NCBI GenBank assembly: GCA_006503475.1 | Contig: RSEH01000021.1 | Coordinates: forward strand, 62,001-126,000 | Reading direction: 5' to 3' | DNA: 64,000 nucleotides | Origin: Stentor roeselii | Lineage: Eukaryota; Ciliophora; Heterotrichea; Heterotrichida; Stentoridae | Shown here: positions 55,902 through 64,000 of the stretch, one piece after another | Position numbering within the stretch: the first letter of the stretch is position 1 | Layout of the letters: each line of letters opens with the position of its first letter | Translations under genes and position numbers: made by a program | Notes under the pieces: model-generated | The model's input: the letters and a program-made list of their open reading frames with translations, nothing else | Told to the model about the DNA's origin: nothing | Database searches by the model: none

Positions 55902-58429
55902 ATAGTAAGGTATTACTTATTTGTGATTTATTAAGATTATTATTAGGTTTTTCCTGAGGTGTTTTGTGGAAAAATGGATAATTAATTTTAGATTACTGTG
56001 AAATTATTGAAGGTTTTTAATGATATTTTTGAGATTTGTTCGAGTGAATTGCAGAATTATCTATAGACTTATGATCCTGGCGACCCTTGAATATTTTTTT
56101 ATTGATTTTTCAAAATAAGGTAATGTTTAGATTCTCGGTTCAAATATAAAACTAAGATCTAAAATGGATCTACTAATTCTATTAAATTATTTAATTTTAG
56201 ATTTCTCGTAATAAGATTTTGAAAGTAATCATTTTTTTTTGAATCACATTTCTAAAATATCTTCAAAGTTGATCAAATATTGCACTTATATCTTTAACAC
56301 CAGGGTGACTTCTTTGATAGACTACTATTAACCAAATCAATATCAGAAAAATTTCAAATTAATACTAAAGTCGTATCAATATCAAATCAGAGACTAAATC
56401 AAAGCAATCAAGAGCTTTATCAACGAAACAATGAGCACTATTTAAAGCAAAATAATTATATATAAGAATGTGCAATCATATGAAAGAATGTACAATAACA
56501 TGCATTCTTCTTGAATGCTAAACGATTTGCTATCTAAGATGCATAGGAATAGATTGCATTCTTATATAACATCAATAACGATTATGTGAGATCATACATA
56601 ATAGACAAAAAGAATTACGAAGATTGAAGAAACACGATCATCCAAAATCAATCCAAATGAATACAAAGCTGATAACATTCTAGTAGAATTACTAAAACTT
56701 TATGAATTTTCAAAATAATAGGCTTAGGTAGTCTTATCAGAAATACAAAATAAAAGTTAGAATTCGTATCTATTTCAATATAATCAAATATCATAAAATT
56801 AGGAATTTAAAAAAAATATATCAAAAGGAATCCAATATATAAATATAAAGAGAGAGTTATACAAAAATCAAAGACAGATGCACTAGAAGATCTATTCAAC
56901 ATATAATACTAAATATAAATCAACACATCATTTTATTAGATCTGCTGGTGGTACGTCCTGAAACTAAATGGCTAATTGGTCAGCCATAAAAAAATTTGAT
57001 ATGTGGAATATTCTCAAAATTTTTCATATAAAACTCTAAAACAATACTTCGAGAGTCGAATAATCCGAGAAGATTACTTCTTCTCAATCATCAACTAGTA
57101 GTTCGAAACAGTATTCAACATATAAAGTCATTTTTATTCCTAAGTGTTCTTATTAGTCAAATCTTAATGACTCAATCAAATATATTGATAATGGACATAA
57201 AAGCTAAAATGCCTCAGTTTCACCAAAGAGTTAAGAACCCATATTTGGTTAAAATCAACCCATTAATAGTTTGATAAGGTAGAAAAATTAATTTAACTGT
57301 GGAAAACGCGATATATTTGTTACTAGAAAAGCTTAAGTTATCATAAAAAGTAAAAGAATTGACATCAAGTGATTAGTCCAGTGATTACTGTTATCACTCT
57401 ATCCATTTCAGAGAGCAAGATGTTATTACCCTAGGTAAAATTCAGAATAAATTTAATCAAGAAGCAGATTTAGCCCCGTACATTAATGAATCTTGCAATA
57501 AATAGTATGCCTATACCGAGCATGCACCAATTTTCATTTTATTTCATACTCGAACCAGTAACGAAGAAAAACAAGCACATAATGAATACATAAAAGTGAA
57601 TTCGCTGAAAAGAAACAGAAGATAAATTACGAGAAATTAACAAGAAGTACAGGCAAGATATATTGAATCAATATAACTCAAAATAAATGAACATAAAAAA
57701 GGATTAGATATAAATTTCCAAAATATTATCTGAATGATTTTCGAAACATAATAGAGCCTAGTATAAAGTTTTAAAGAGTTTCGTTAAGTAAGAAATATTA
57801 ATAATCTAATATGAAAAATAAATTTAACCATATAAAAATCATATTTATACGTTTTATATGAAAGTTCTCTGGAATCAGAAATAACCAGATATATTCTAAA
57901 ATAACAACAACGATTATGGAATATAGCTTGTTTCATTCTCAAAAATATTTCCTAATGTATTAATAAATGTTTTGGCTAGAAAGCCTCGAATACTTGGCTT
58001 CTCCAAAACTCCAATATAGACTATAAAACACCCTGAAACTTTGCGATGAGCTTTCTAGTTTAACACAGATGATCGCTCTATTAATTGATTTTTTATTTTA
58101 CATGATTAACTTTATTCTACTTAAATGCATTATTATCAATCATATTAAAATAATGGCTAAGAAATATTTTTATTTTCAATATGAACATATTCAATATAAT
58201 TATGTTGAATTAAACTTGAAAATTTTCTAAAAAAGAAGGCCTCTATTCTAGAACTCCAAAACTATTAATCTTCCTAAAATTTATATTAATAATCCATCAT
58301 CATTCAAATCATCTAAAATTTAGCATTTCAATTTCCTAATCAGAAATAAAAATCTTTCATAATAAAAAACCCAAATAAAACACACTAATATTCGACAATC
58401 CTTCATCAAACCAATTACTATCAAAATAA
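55902..58429. other. 2.5-kb AT-rich ORF-free tract
   Basis: All six frames are closed by frequent stops, and I see no tRNA, rRNA, hairpin array or repeat family. The tract is clearly more AT-rich than surrounding genes. Only at 57421-57560 is it slightly more GC-rich. It is by far the longest non-coding stretch here. Candidate explanations are unexcised germline DNA, a decayed gene, an origin/matrix region, or a long non-coding RNA; none can be chosen from sequence alone. Confidence 0.6.
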
Positions 58430-59944
58430 ATGCTTTCAAATCCCTCTAAATCCAAATCAAAACCTCCAGTAAAGCTTCCATTGCTTTCGAAAACCCCAGG
58501 TCCCTGTTCAAAGTTCAGTCCAAACTCAAACCCAAAGGTCTTACTCACAGAGAAGTCAGACTACGAGTTAGAGCTAAAGCCAAAGCACCGAATCTTAAGG
58601 TCAATGGTAGACGTGGACAAGTCACAGCACTCAATAACCGATGTCTCATCCTTAAACTTCAGCTTCAAGCGAATGTCAGCAGGTATGAAGCTTCTCGGCC
58701 ACTACAAAAACGAGGAAAAACTAATTCAAAAGGTCTTCAACAACCTTCACAACGGCAACGATTTTTCATTCAAAATAAACGATTCAGACCGTCAAGCAAA
58801 GGCGAAGTACATGAAAAGCCTTCACAATGTATGGGCGGGGAAAAGGAAGCAAAAACAAGTGAAACAAGAAACAAGTTTTTCTGAATTCTTGCAAGGTTTT
58901 TTTGACTGCATCGCCTCAGCTGAGCTGTTGAAACTTCATGATATGATCATTCCGCTCATGACTTACGGAGTTGCCACTGACTCGGTTTATGTGGAAAGAG
59001 TATTTTTTATCTAGTCACTTCGAGTTGTTTTCTCAGCTGAGGACCTGCACACCAGCCAAGTGACGAAAAAAATTTTTGTTGAAAGGTTAAAAGACGACAA
59101 AATCACCCTTCAAATCATTTCATCTCTTCAAACATTCTCAGAGTCCCTTCTCCTTAACTCAGAAGAAGTTTTTCCTGTTCTTTACTTTTCATTTGACAGT
59201 TTCTTCAAAGTCCTAAAAACCTGTTGGCGTGAATTCGGGTCTTCCCTGGTGCACATCAGCAAAATCGCACATTTTCTATCAAGTAAAAACTTACTTCAAG
59301 GCTTTGCCAAGGCAGTGACCTTTTGCCAGTCACTTCATTTTGAAGACTTTTTCGATATGGCGAGTTTCGAGCGGCTTTTTTTGAAGGCGATTCTTGTCTG
59401 CCAATTGAAAAACATTGAATTCGGCATTTCTTTGGAAAAATCTGAAGCGCCGATGAGTTTGAAACTCGCCCTTTACCAAAGAAGACTGTTGATAAGTGGA
59501 GCAAGTCTGTCAAACCACGACAAAAACAGAGCGGCTCTTGTAGGAGCTTACAAGTTTCATAGTAAGTCCAATTCTTTAAATGAAAACAGCCTCAAAGGAC
59601 TGAGAGAAAAGGTAGAACAAGAAGAAAATGCAAATAAACTCAGAATTAAACAAATTATTTATGAAGCTGAACATGAAGGATGTGATTTTGTTGATGAAAA
59701 AGGAGAGATAAAAAATGGAATTGTTAATACTTGGGATGTTACAAATGTTTTACATTCAAAAGAATCTTCCCCGAAAAATAATTTGGCAGCTTCGAGAAAA
59801 TATTTTGAAATTTTTAAACAAAATGAAAAAAACTCTGAACTTCCACCGTATTCGAGAAATGTTAAGATTTTTAGAGATAACTTTTTATTTGAAAAATTTC
59901 AGAAAGTCACAAATTCTGCTGTTGATGCGGATTTTGATAATTAA
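58430..59944 (+). CDS. Unknown protein, one intron
   Basis: The spliced product is 499 aa (190 + 309). The N-terminal 60 residues are Ser/Pro/Lys-rich (PSKSKSKPPVKLPLLSKTPG). The rest is alpha-helical with several hydrophobic-charged repeats, e.g. FSEFLQGFFDCIASAELLKLHDMIIPLM, VLYFSFDSFFKVLKTCWREFG, SFERLFLKAILVCQLKNIEF. An acidic helix (EKVEQEENANKLRIKQIIYEAEHEGCDF) follows at about 385-412. Splicing at 59000-59014 joins YVER to SLRVVFSAEDL. There is no enzymatic or membrane motif, and I cannot name a family. Its stop overlaps by 3 nt the stop of the minus-strand gene at 59941-60415. Confidence 0.75.
59000..59014 (+). other. 15-nt intron in unknown gene
   Basis: The sequence is GTATTTTTTATCTAG. 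It follows the codon AGA and precedes TCACTTCGAGTT; removal links two open segments in one frame, retention stops at its TAG. Confidence 0.9.
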
Positions 59945-60415
59945 TTAAATATTTTACGGATGTGCATTGAACTTAAGTGCTTTTTTAAACGGGCCTCTCG
60001 GTATTTTTTGCCTGAACATGAGATTGAGTACATACTGGATTTTATTGATGAGCTGTAATGGTCGACTACTTCTTTTTTTTCTTTCAGGGACTCGATGTCT
60101 AGCTCGACTAAACTTTTCAGACTACGGGAGATGCTCTTTTTGAATGGTTTGATACTTGGGGGTGAGTGATTCTTGTTGCTATCTGAAAGTCTTGAAATCT
60201 TCGAGATTAAGATCTAGTTTAGATTTTTTTGACGGCTCGATTAATGGAAATGGGTTTTTATTCTTTGATTTCCTGATCGCACCAAATTCTTTACTTTCAG
60301 GATACAGCGAATGTCGACTAGTAACAATCCTCTTCAATTTCCCCACCCTCTTCCCTTCACTATTCGATTCAGAAATCCCAGCAGAGCTTTTTTTCCTCTC
60401 ATTAAAATAATTCAT
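59941..60415 (-). CDS. Small basic protein read in two frames (+1 shift at a UAG)
   Basis: The first segment (ATG 60415 to a TAG at 60179-60181) gives 78 aa: MNYFNERKKSSAG ... LNLEDFKTFR. The second, open in the +1 frame from at least 60180 to a TAA at 59941-59943, gives 79 aa: SNKNHSPPSIKPFKKS ... LKKHLSSMHIRKIFN. Both are Lys/Ser-rich and similar in style. No GT-AG segment of 15 or 16 nt in the junction could join them. The second frame has no ATG near its start, so a separate gene is unlikely. Possible readings are a programmed +1 frameshift at AGA-UAG-C, a one-base sequence error, or a recent disabling change. Its stop overlaps the stop of the plus-strand gene, as other convergent pairs here do. 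Confidence 0.5.
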
Positions 60416-60518
60416 TATAACCTGTGAAAAATATCAAGAATCCCTAAAAATTTTCAAAACATTAAAAAATTTAATCTAAACATCAAACCATTCCTAATCA
60501 AAAGAATTTAATAATTCC

Positions 60519-61001
60519 ATGTTAAACGAAGAACAAATAACTCGCTGCAAAAACATTTTCAACCAGTTCGACAAAGACGGAACTGGGCGAATCGACCGAT
60601 TTGAGCTCAGAGTAGTCCTGGAACGTAATTTTCAATCAGAACTCGGCCAGAGGCCTACAGAAGAAGAGTTATTTTCAATGATCAACGAGGTTGACGAGAA
60701 CAATACAGGCAAAATCGAATTTTCTGAGTTCCTCAAGCTCTACGGAAAGCATAGCAAAGCAAACCGAGATGAAGACGAGGAAGAAGACTTGGGTATGCTT
60801 TAATTAGTCGACGCTTTTGTTGCTATGGGCGGGAATAAAGACAAAAGCGGAATTATTGATACTGAAAGACTCATTAATGTGATTCGTCATCAATTTGAAA
60901 TGACTATCGATATTGAGAAGTTGATTGAAGAAATTGATCAGGACCAGAACCATACTATCGACTTCGACGAGTTTAAAAGACTGCTAAGCACGAATCACTA
61001 A
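60519..61001 (+). CDS. Calmodulin-like axonemal-type EF-hand protein, one intron
   Basis: The spliced product is 155 aa with four EF-hand loops: NQFDKDGTGRIDRFELRV, INEVDENNTGKIEFSEF, MGGNKDKSGIIDTERL, and IDQDQNHTIDFDEF. Splicing at 60793-60807 adds the third and fourth hands. The third begins G-G-N-x-D-x-S-G and the segment continues FEMTIDIEKLIEEID, the pattern of calmodulin-like dynein light chains and dynein-regulatory proteins of cilia. In hand 3 the last loop residue is Arg rather than Glu, so it probably does not bind Ca2+; hand 4 is also imperfect. It likely acts in axonemal dynein control. Confidence 0.88.
60793..60807 (+). other. 15-nt intron in EF-hand gene
   Basis: The sequence is GTATGCTTTAATTAG. 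Splicing joins GACTTGG to TCGACGCT, giving D-L-V-D-A and the second pair of EF hands; retention stops at its TAA. Confidence 0.95.
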
Positions 61002-61012
61002 CTAGGATATAA

Positions 61013-61981
61013 ATGGGTCGACTTGAGCAGATGCCTGAAAGTTTAGTTGTCGAGATTTTCAAGTACTTGAGTATTCAAGATATCGTCAGGTTTCAAAGAA
61101 CTTGCAAGAATTTTTACTCTTTGTTGAAAGAATTTCCCATGATTTTGTTTAATGTTTTGAGAGCCATCTACAAGTCACCCTTTTTTCCAAGTGATGTTCG
61201 TCCAACTTATCAGGCGGTTAAACGTGTCTACTCAAAAATTCACTATTCAAAAAGTATCATGCTGGAAATGTTTGCTTATTACACTAATGGAGGATATACC
61301 AAAAGTGACCCTTTTGAGTCAATGGTTAATATTTTTTCTTCTAAGCTTTTTGATAAGTGCTACTCTTCGGTTCGGGAGAATAATATTCTTATTAAAGCGA
61401 TTTTTTGTGGGGGAAAATTTATTTATAATGTCAGTAGAAGTGAATGGGAAAAAAAAGGACTGCGACAATTAGCTGGTATAGCGAAATTCGAAATAGAACT
61501 CGAAGATTTAAGAGAAAGGCTCGAAAGAGTCCTGAGAAATACCTGCAAAGACATAATAATCACCGGTTTTTGCATCGAAAAACCTTCATTTATGAACAAA
61601 TCCTCTTTTAAAAGTTGTATTATTTTTTCCAGCACTTTTTACATAAAAGACATGAAAATCGCTGATTCATTTAATTTCATAAAAGACCACGAAGAGGTCG
61701 TTAGAGTGAGTAAAAGTTTAGGGATAGAAGTAAGAATAGTGCATGAAAAAGAGTACTCTTTAGGTTATTTTGGAAAGACTAACTTAGAACTGCGACCTTT
61801 ACTTTGGGTGCAGTTTAACGATAGGAACATCGGCACAGATATTTTATCAGTGGAAGTCAGTCATCATTACCTGGGGTCTTATTTATATATATTATTCCTG
61901 GATAGCTTTAACCCTTATGTTTCAGGTTTGAACATCGGAACATTTATCACACAAGGGAAAATTCTGAACCTTTATGAATAA
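61013..61981 (+). CDS. F-box protein
   Basis: The product is 322 aa. The F-box is near the N-terminus: EQMPESLVVEIFKYLSIQDIVRFQRTCKNFYSLL (residues about 5-38), with the family's LP-x(2)-hydrophobic start and final (C/S)K-x-(F/W). The remaining 280 residues have no leucine-rich, WD or Kelch repeats I can see; they look like one globular domain with strands such as IIITGFCIEKP and LLWVQFNDRNIGTDILSVEVSHHYLGSYLYILFLD. F-box proteins deliver substrates to SCF ubiquitin ligases through Skp1. It starts 11 bp after the EF-hand gene on the same strand. The substrate is unknown. Confidence 0.85.
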   Translation: MGRLEQMPESLVVEIFKYLSIQDIVRFQRTCKNFYSLLKEFPMILFNVLRAIYKSPFFPSDVRPTYQAVKRVYSKIHYSKSIMLEMFAYYTNGGYTKSDPFESMVNIFSSKLFDKCYSSVRENNILIKAIFCGGKFIYNVSRSEWEKKGLRQLAGIAKFEIELEDLRERLERVLRNTCKDIIITGFCIEKPSFMNKSSFKSCIIFSSTFYIKDMKIADSFNFIKDHEEVVRVSKSLGIEVRIVHEKEYSLGYFGKTNLELRPLLWVQFNDRNIGTDILSVEVSHHYLGSYLYILFLDSFNPYVSGLNIGTFITQGKILNLYE

Positions 61982-62791
61982 ATTATATTAAACTTTAATT
62001 AAGTTTCATTGAACTTTCCTTTAGGTTCTTTAATCCAGAGCTCTCTTCTAAATACTTCTGGTTTTTTTCGAGATGGTTAGTCAAAATCACTAGAACCTAT
62101 TTTTTCAGTTTAATGTAGATGAAGGCCAGTACTTTTTTATCTTCTTCAAACAATTCTTTCATTCTTGATGAAAGATCTGCTAGGGTTAGATCGTAGTTTT
62201 AAACATTTTCTATAGTCTTGAAAAGACTAGAACAGGTTTCATGTATAAAGGGTAGGATTATGTCTTAGATAACTTCCAATTAACTGCTTCTAACAACTGG
62301 AATTCAAGTCTTAGGATTTCTTTTGGAGTCTTGAAGGTCTTTGATTTAAAGTTCAATAAAATCTTCATTGAATTTGATAGAAAGGTTCATATATATATCA
62401 ACGAAATTTTTTCTTTTCCATTATCATCTGGACATGAAAGTTTCAAATTAAAACTATTTAAAAGAGTGACTGCAAGGTGAAATTTGGATAGTGAGACTTA
62501 TTTTCTAGTTATTATGTACTTTTTTCGATTTTTCACGTAGTTTTGAGTTCAACAGTGCAGAGAAGCTTGCAGGTTGGTCGTTGATTTTACTGGTATGAAT
62601 AAAATCCTTTTTCGAAAAAACCGAAAATAAGGATCTGAGCGATTTTAATAGTTTCCATTAAAATATTGAACTATTTAGTTAATCCTTGTTGTCAGTGTCT
62701 TTTCTAAATTTAACAGGATTAAACCATTCAAATCAATAGAGATTGATGAGTATCCTCGGCCAGGGTATTTAAAAAAAAATCATTAATAAAA
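61982..62791. pseudogene. ORF-free tract with possible decayed coding sequence on the minus strand
   Basis: Read on the minus strand, 62101-62560 gives open fragments in shifting frames, e.g. TPKEILRLEFQLLEAV (about 62275-62325) and YDLTLADLSSRMKELFEED (about 62130-62190), separated by stops and frame changes that no 15-nt GT-AG intron would repair. I cannot identify the ancestor; a cyclin-like helix is a weak possibility. The rest of the tract is AT-rich with no RNA gene visible. The plus-strand side contains the promoter of the gene at 62792. Confidence 0.35.
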
Positions 62792-63325
62792 ATGATCGAT
62801 ATTCCTAATCTTCTTCTTTTCGCTGATCGGAAATCAATCCTCTTCGGGTCATCAACCCTGATCATCTACGGGCTTATTCAAATCTTTCTAGGCATTTTCT
62901 TATACCACTCAAGAGGATTGGCACTTTTTCTCTATGCATTCGGATCTCTCTATACAATAACAGGAACAATAGGGCTCAGATCGACCAAAAGAAACAGCTT
63001 GCGCATGTTAAAAGTATTCAAAGTCTCTCTTTTGATCTTGATGACTCTGAATTTTTTCTTGATCTGCTTTTGTGTCATCGTTTGTATCTTGATTCTCGTT
63101 CGATATAATGGAAACTGCAAAAAACACTCAACTTTCTGTGAAGAAAAAGAAAGAGATGATAAAATAATGATCATCGTCTTCTTTGCTATCCCGGTTTTGT
63201 TTAGCTTGGGAAGTATCGTTTATTTAAGAGTGATTTACAAGTTTACGAAGATGTATGAAGAGGATTTCTTTAAAATTTACAACACGAGATTTGTTCAGCC
63301 TAGTTTAACTAATAACTTATACTAA
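62792..63325 (+). CDS. Four-transmembrane protein
   Basis: The product is 177 aa. Four hydrophobic segments: about 19-37 (GSSTLIIYGLIQIFLGIFL), 43-60 (LALFLYAFGSLYTITGTI), 75-102 (VFKVSLLILMTLNFFLICFCVIVCILIL) and 125-148 (KIMIIVFFAIPVLFSLGSIVYLRV). A loop between TM3 and TM4 has two Cys (CKKHSTFC). Short polar termini are inside. The topology is tetraspanin-like in size but without the CCG motif, so no family is assigned. The last 4 nt overlap the end of the convergent gene. Confidence 0.8.
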   Translation: MIDIPNLLLFADRKSILFGSSTLIIYGLIQIFLGIFLYHSRGLALFLYAFGSLYTITGTIGLRSTKRNSLRMLKVFKVSLLILMTLNFFLICFCVIVCILILVRYNGNCKKHSTFCEEKERDDKIMIIVFFAIPVLFSLGSIVYLRVIYKFTKMYEEDFFKIYNTRFVQPSLTNNLY

Positions 63326-64000
63326 ATCTGGTTGGATCCAGGACTTTTCTTCTTTTTGTATTTGTAGACGCATAAAATTACGAGAATAACGACGATTATT
63401 CCGAGACCAAGACCGATTCCTAGTCCAATTTTTTCATTGTTACTGAAACTATCAGAAGACCCTCCACCACTTTTATTCTCCTCACCCATATTCTCATCGA
63501 AGCCAATATTATATAAAGTAGTCTCATTTGTTCTAAAATCATCTTCAGATAAAGGAGAAAGTATATAAGTAATATTAAATCTATCATTTTTCTCTTCAAC
63601 AAACTTTTTGAAAGTTAAAATTGCAATCGCTTCATTTCCTGCATTAATCGCTCTATTACTATACGTGAATTGATTTGTTCCTTTAACATTTAAACTATCA
63701 TAAGTAACACTATTATTGTCTGCAAGGTTAATAAACTCAATAATTCCAGACTCAGCTAAATGATTTGTCTCATTTTCAAATTCAACACTAACATCAAGTT
63801 TAAATGTTCTATCACTAGTCCCCATGTTCTTGATAATCAAAGATATATTCACTTCAGAAGTTTGATTGCATGTATAGTTATGTGTACACTCTATTCCCTT
63901 TTCTTCTGCCCTTAAATACTTGATTTTAGGTTCAGCCAAAACTGTCACAATTTGATCCAAAAAAATTCTGTAATTAATTTCAGAATCTTCTTGAAGATCA
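63322..64000 (-). CDS. C-terminal part of a single-pass membrane protein, cut by window edge
   Basis: The frame stays open to the right edge without an ATG in a start context, so the 5' part lies outside. About 225 residues are visible. The ectodomain is rich in N-glycosylation sites (NYT, NQT, NIS, NET, NNS) and beta strands (VNISLIIKNMGTSDRTFKLDVSVEF), suggesting an Ig- or cadherin-like extracellular fold. One TM near the end (GLGIGLGLGIIVVILVILCVY) is followed by a short basic tail (KYKKKKSPGSNQI). It is a type I surface protein, ligand unknown. Its stop overlaps the stop of the four-TM gene. Confidence 0.75.
   Translation of the reverse strand, partial: DLQEDSEINYRIFLDQIVTVLAEPKIKYLRAEEKGIECTHNYTCNQTSEVNISLIIKNMGTSDRTFKLDVSVEFENETNHLAESGIIEFINLADNNSVTYDSLNVKGTNQFTYSNRAINAGNEAIAILTFKKFVEEKNDRFNITYILSPLSEDDFRTNETTLYNIGFDENMGEENKSGGGSSDSFSNNEKIGLGIGLGLGIIVVILVILCVYKYKKKKSPGSNQI

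Noticed and set aside
56041-56140. tRNA-like segment near 56075 (CCTGGCGACCC)
   Set aside because: No matching acceptor stem, anticodon arm or TTCGA loop at the right spacing.
55902-58429. Long open reading with TAA/TAG as Gln and TGA as Trp (alternative genetic code insert)
   Set aside because: With all stops recoded any frame is open; stop frequency and base pattern by codon position look like random AT-rich DNA, and flanking genes clearly use the standard code.
61982-62791. An intact spliced gene on the minus strand
   Set aside because: No 14-16 nt GT-AG segments restore a continuous frame across the stops.

Overview
The window looks like somatic (macronuclear) DNA from a heterotrich ciliate, most likely Stentor coeruleus or a close relative. 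Four things support this. Genes are packed at about one per 1.3 kb on both strands, often with 4-30 bp between neighbours. The six introns I can support are all exactly 15 nt, start with GTA and end with AG. The genetic code is standard: TAA, TAG and TGA all end genes (TGA ends those at 8749, 31140 and 55901), Trp is TGG, and Gln is CAA/CAG. This argues against Blepharisma (TGA = Trp) and against the Tetrahymena/Paramecium code. Intergenic DNA is AT-rich, and many start codons sit in a TAATAAATG or AATAATG context. The species is an inference; no rRNA is present.

Layout. 0-8.8 kb: a CxxC/Rdx-fold ciliary-type protein, a coiled-coil protein, an AGC kinase, a hidden intron-split TFIIH subunit gene (Tfb5), a CTF/RLY-repeat protein and a large receptor with two ligand-binding lobes. 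9-17 kb: a SAPS-domain PP6/PP2A regulator (split by an intron), a spliced coiled-coil gene, ribosomal protein S23, a NudC co-chaperone, a BIRC6/UBE2O-type E2, an NPHP4-like protein and MICOS subunit MIC60. 17-28.5 kb: an acid lipase, cytosolic carboxypeptidase 5, an ankyrin protein, RNA helicase MTR4 and the acetyltransferase GCN5. 28.5-36.6 kb: a cluster rich in ubiquitin-like and zinc-binding proteins (a RING-ubiquitin-like fusion ending in Gly-Gly, a B-box/WD40 protein, a Cys-rich protein, a C2H2 protein, a UBL/zinc protein), then a prenylated small GTPase, an EEF1A lysine methyltransferase and a PH/permuted NlpC-P60 protein. 38-46.5 kb: a PKG-like kinase with four cyclic-nucleotide-binding-like folds, a DUF229 phosphatase-fold membrane protein, a MAP3K-like kinase, an SH3 protein and small coiled coils. 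46.8-56 kb: an importin, small basic proteins, a four-TM protein, mitochondrial HSP70, an Arf-like GTPase and an FCP/SCP-type phosphatase. 58.4-64 kb: a spliced unknown gene, a small basic gene in two frames, a spliced axonemal-type EF-hand protein, an F-box protein, a four-TM protein and the 3' part of a single-pass membrane protein.

These are mostly unrelated housekeeping and ciliary/cortical genes, not a pathway cluster. Several are typical of cilia-bearing cells: tubulin deglutamylation, NPHP4-like domains, a calmodulin-like axonemal protein and N-myristoylated kinases. The items that most deserve follow-up are the RING-ubiquitin-like fusion beside a second UBL/zinc gene, the PKG-like kinase whose nucleotide-binding cassettes all lack the canonical Arg, a gene that reads only through a +1 shift at a UAG, the overlapping convergent stop codons, and the long ORF-free tracts at 36.6-38.1 kb, 55.9-58.4 kb and 62.0-62.8 kb. 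No rRNA, tRNA, CRISPR array or convincing mobile element was seen.
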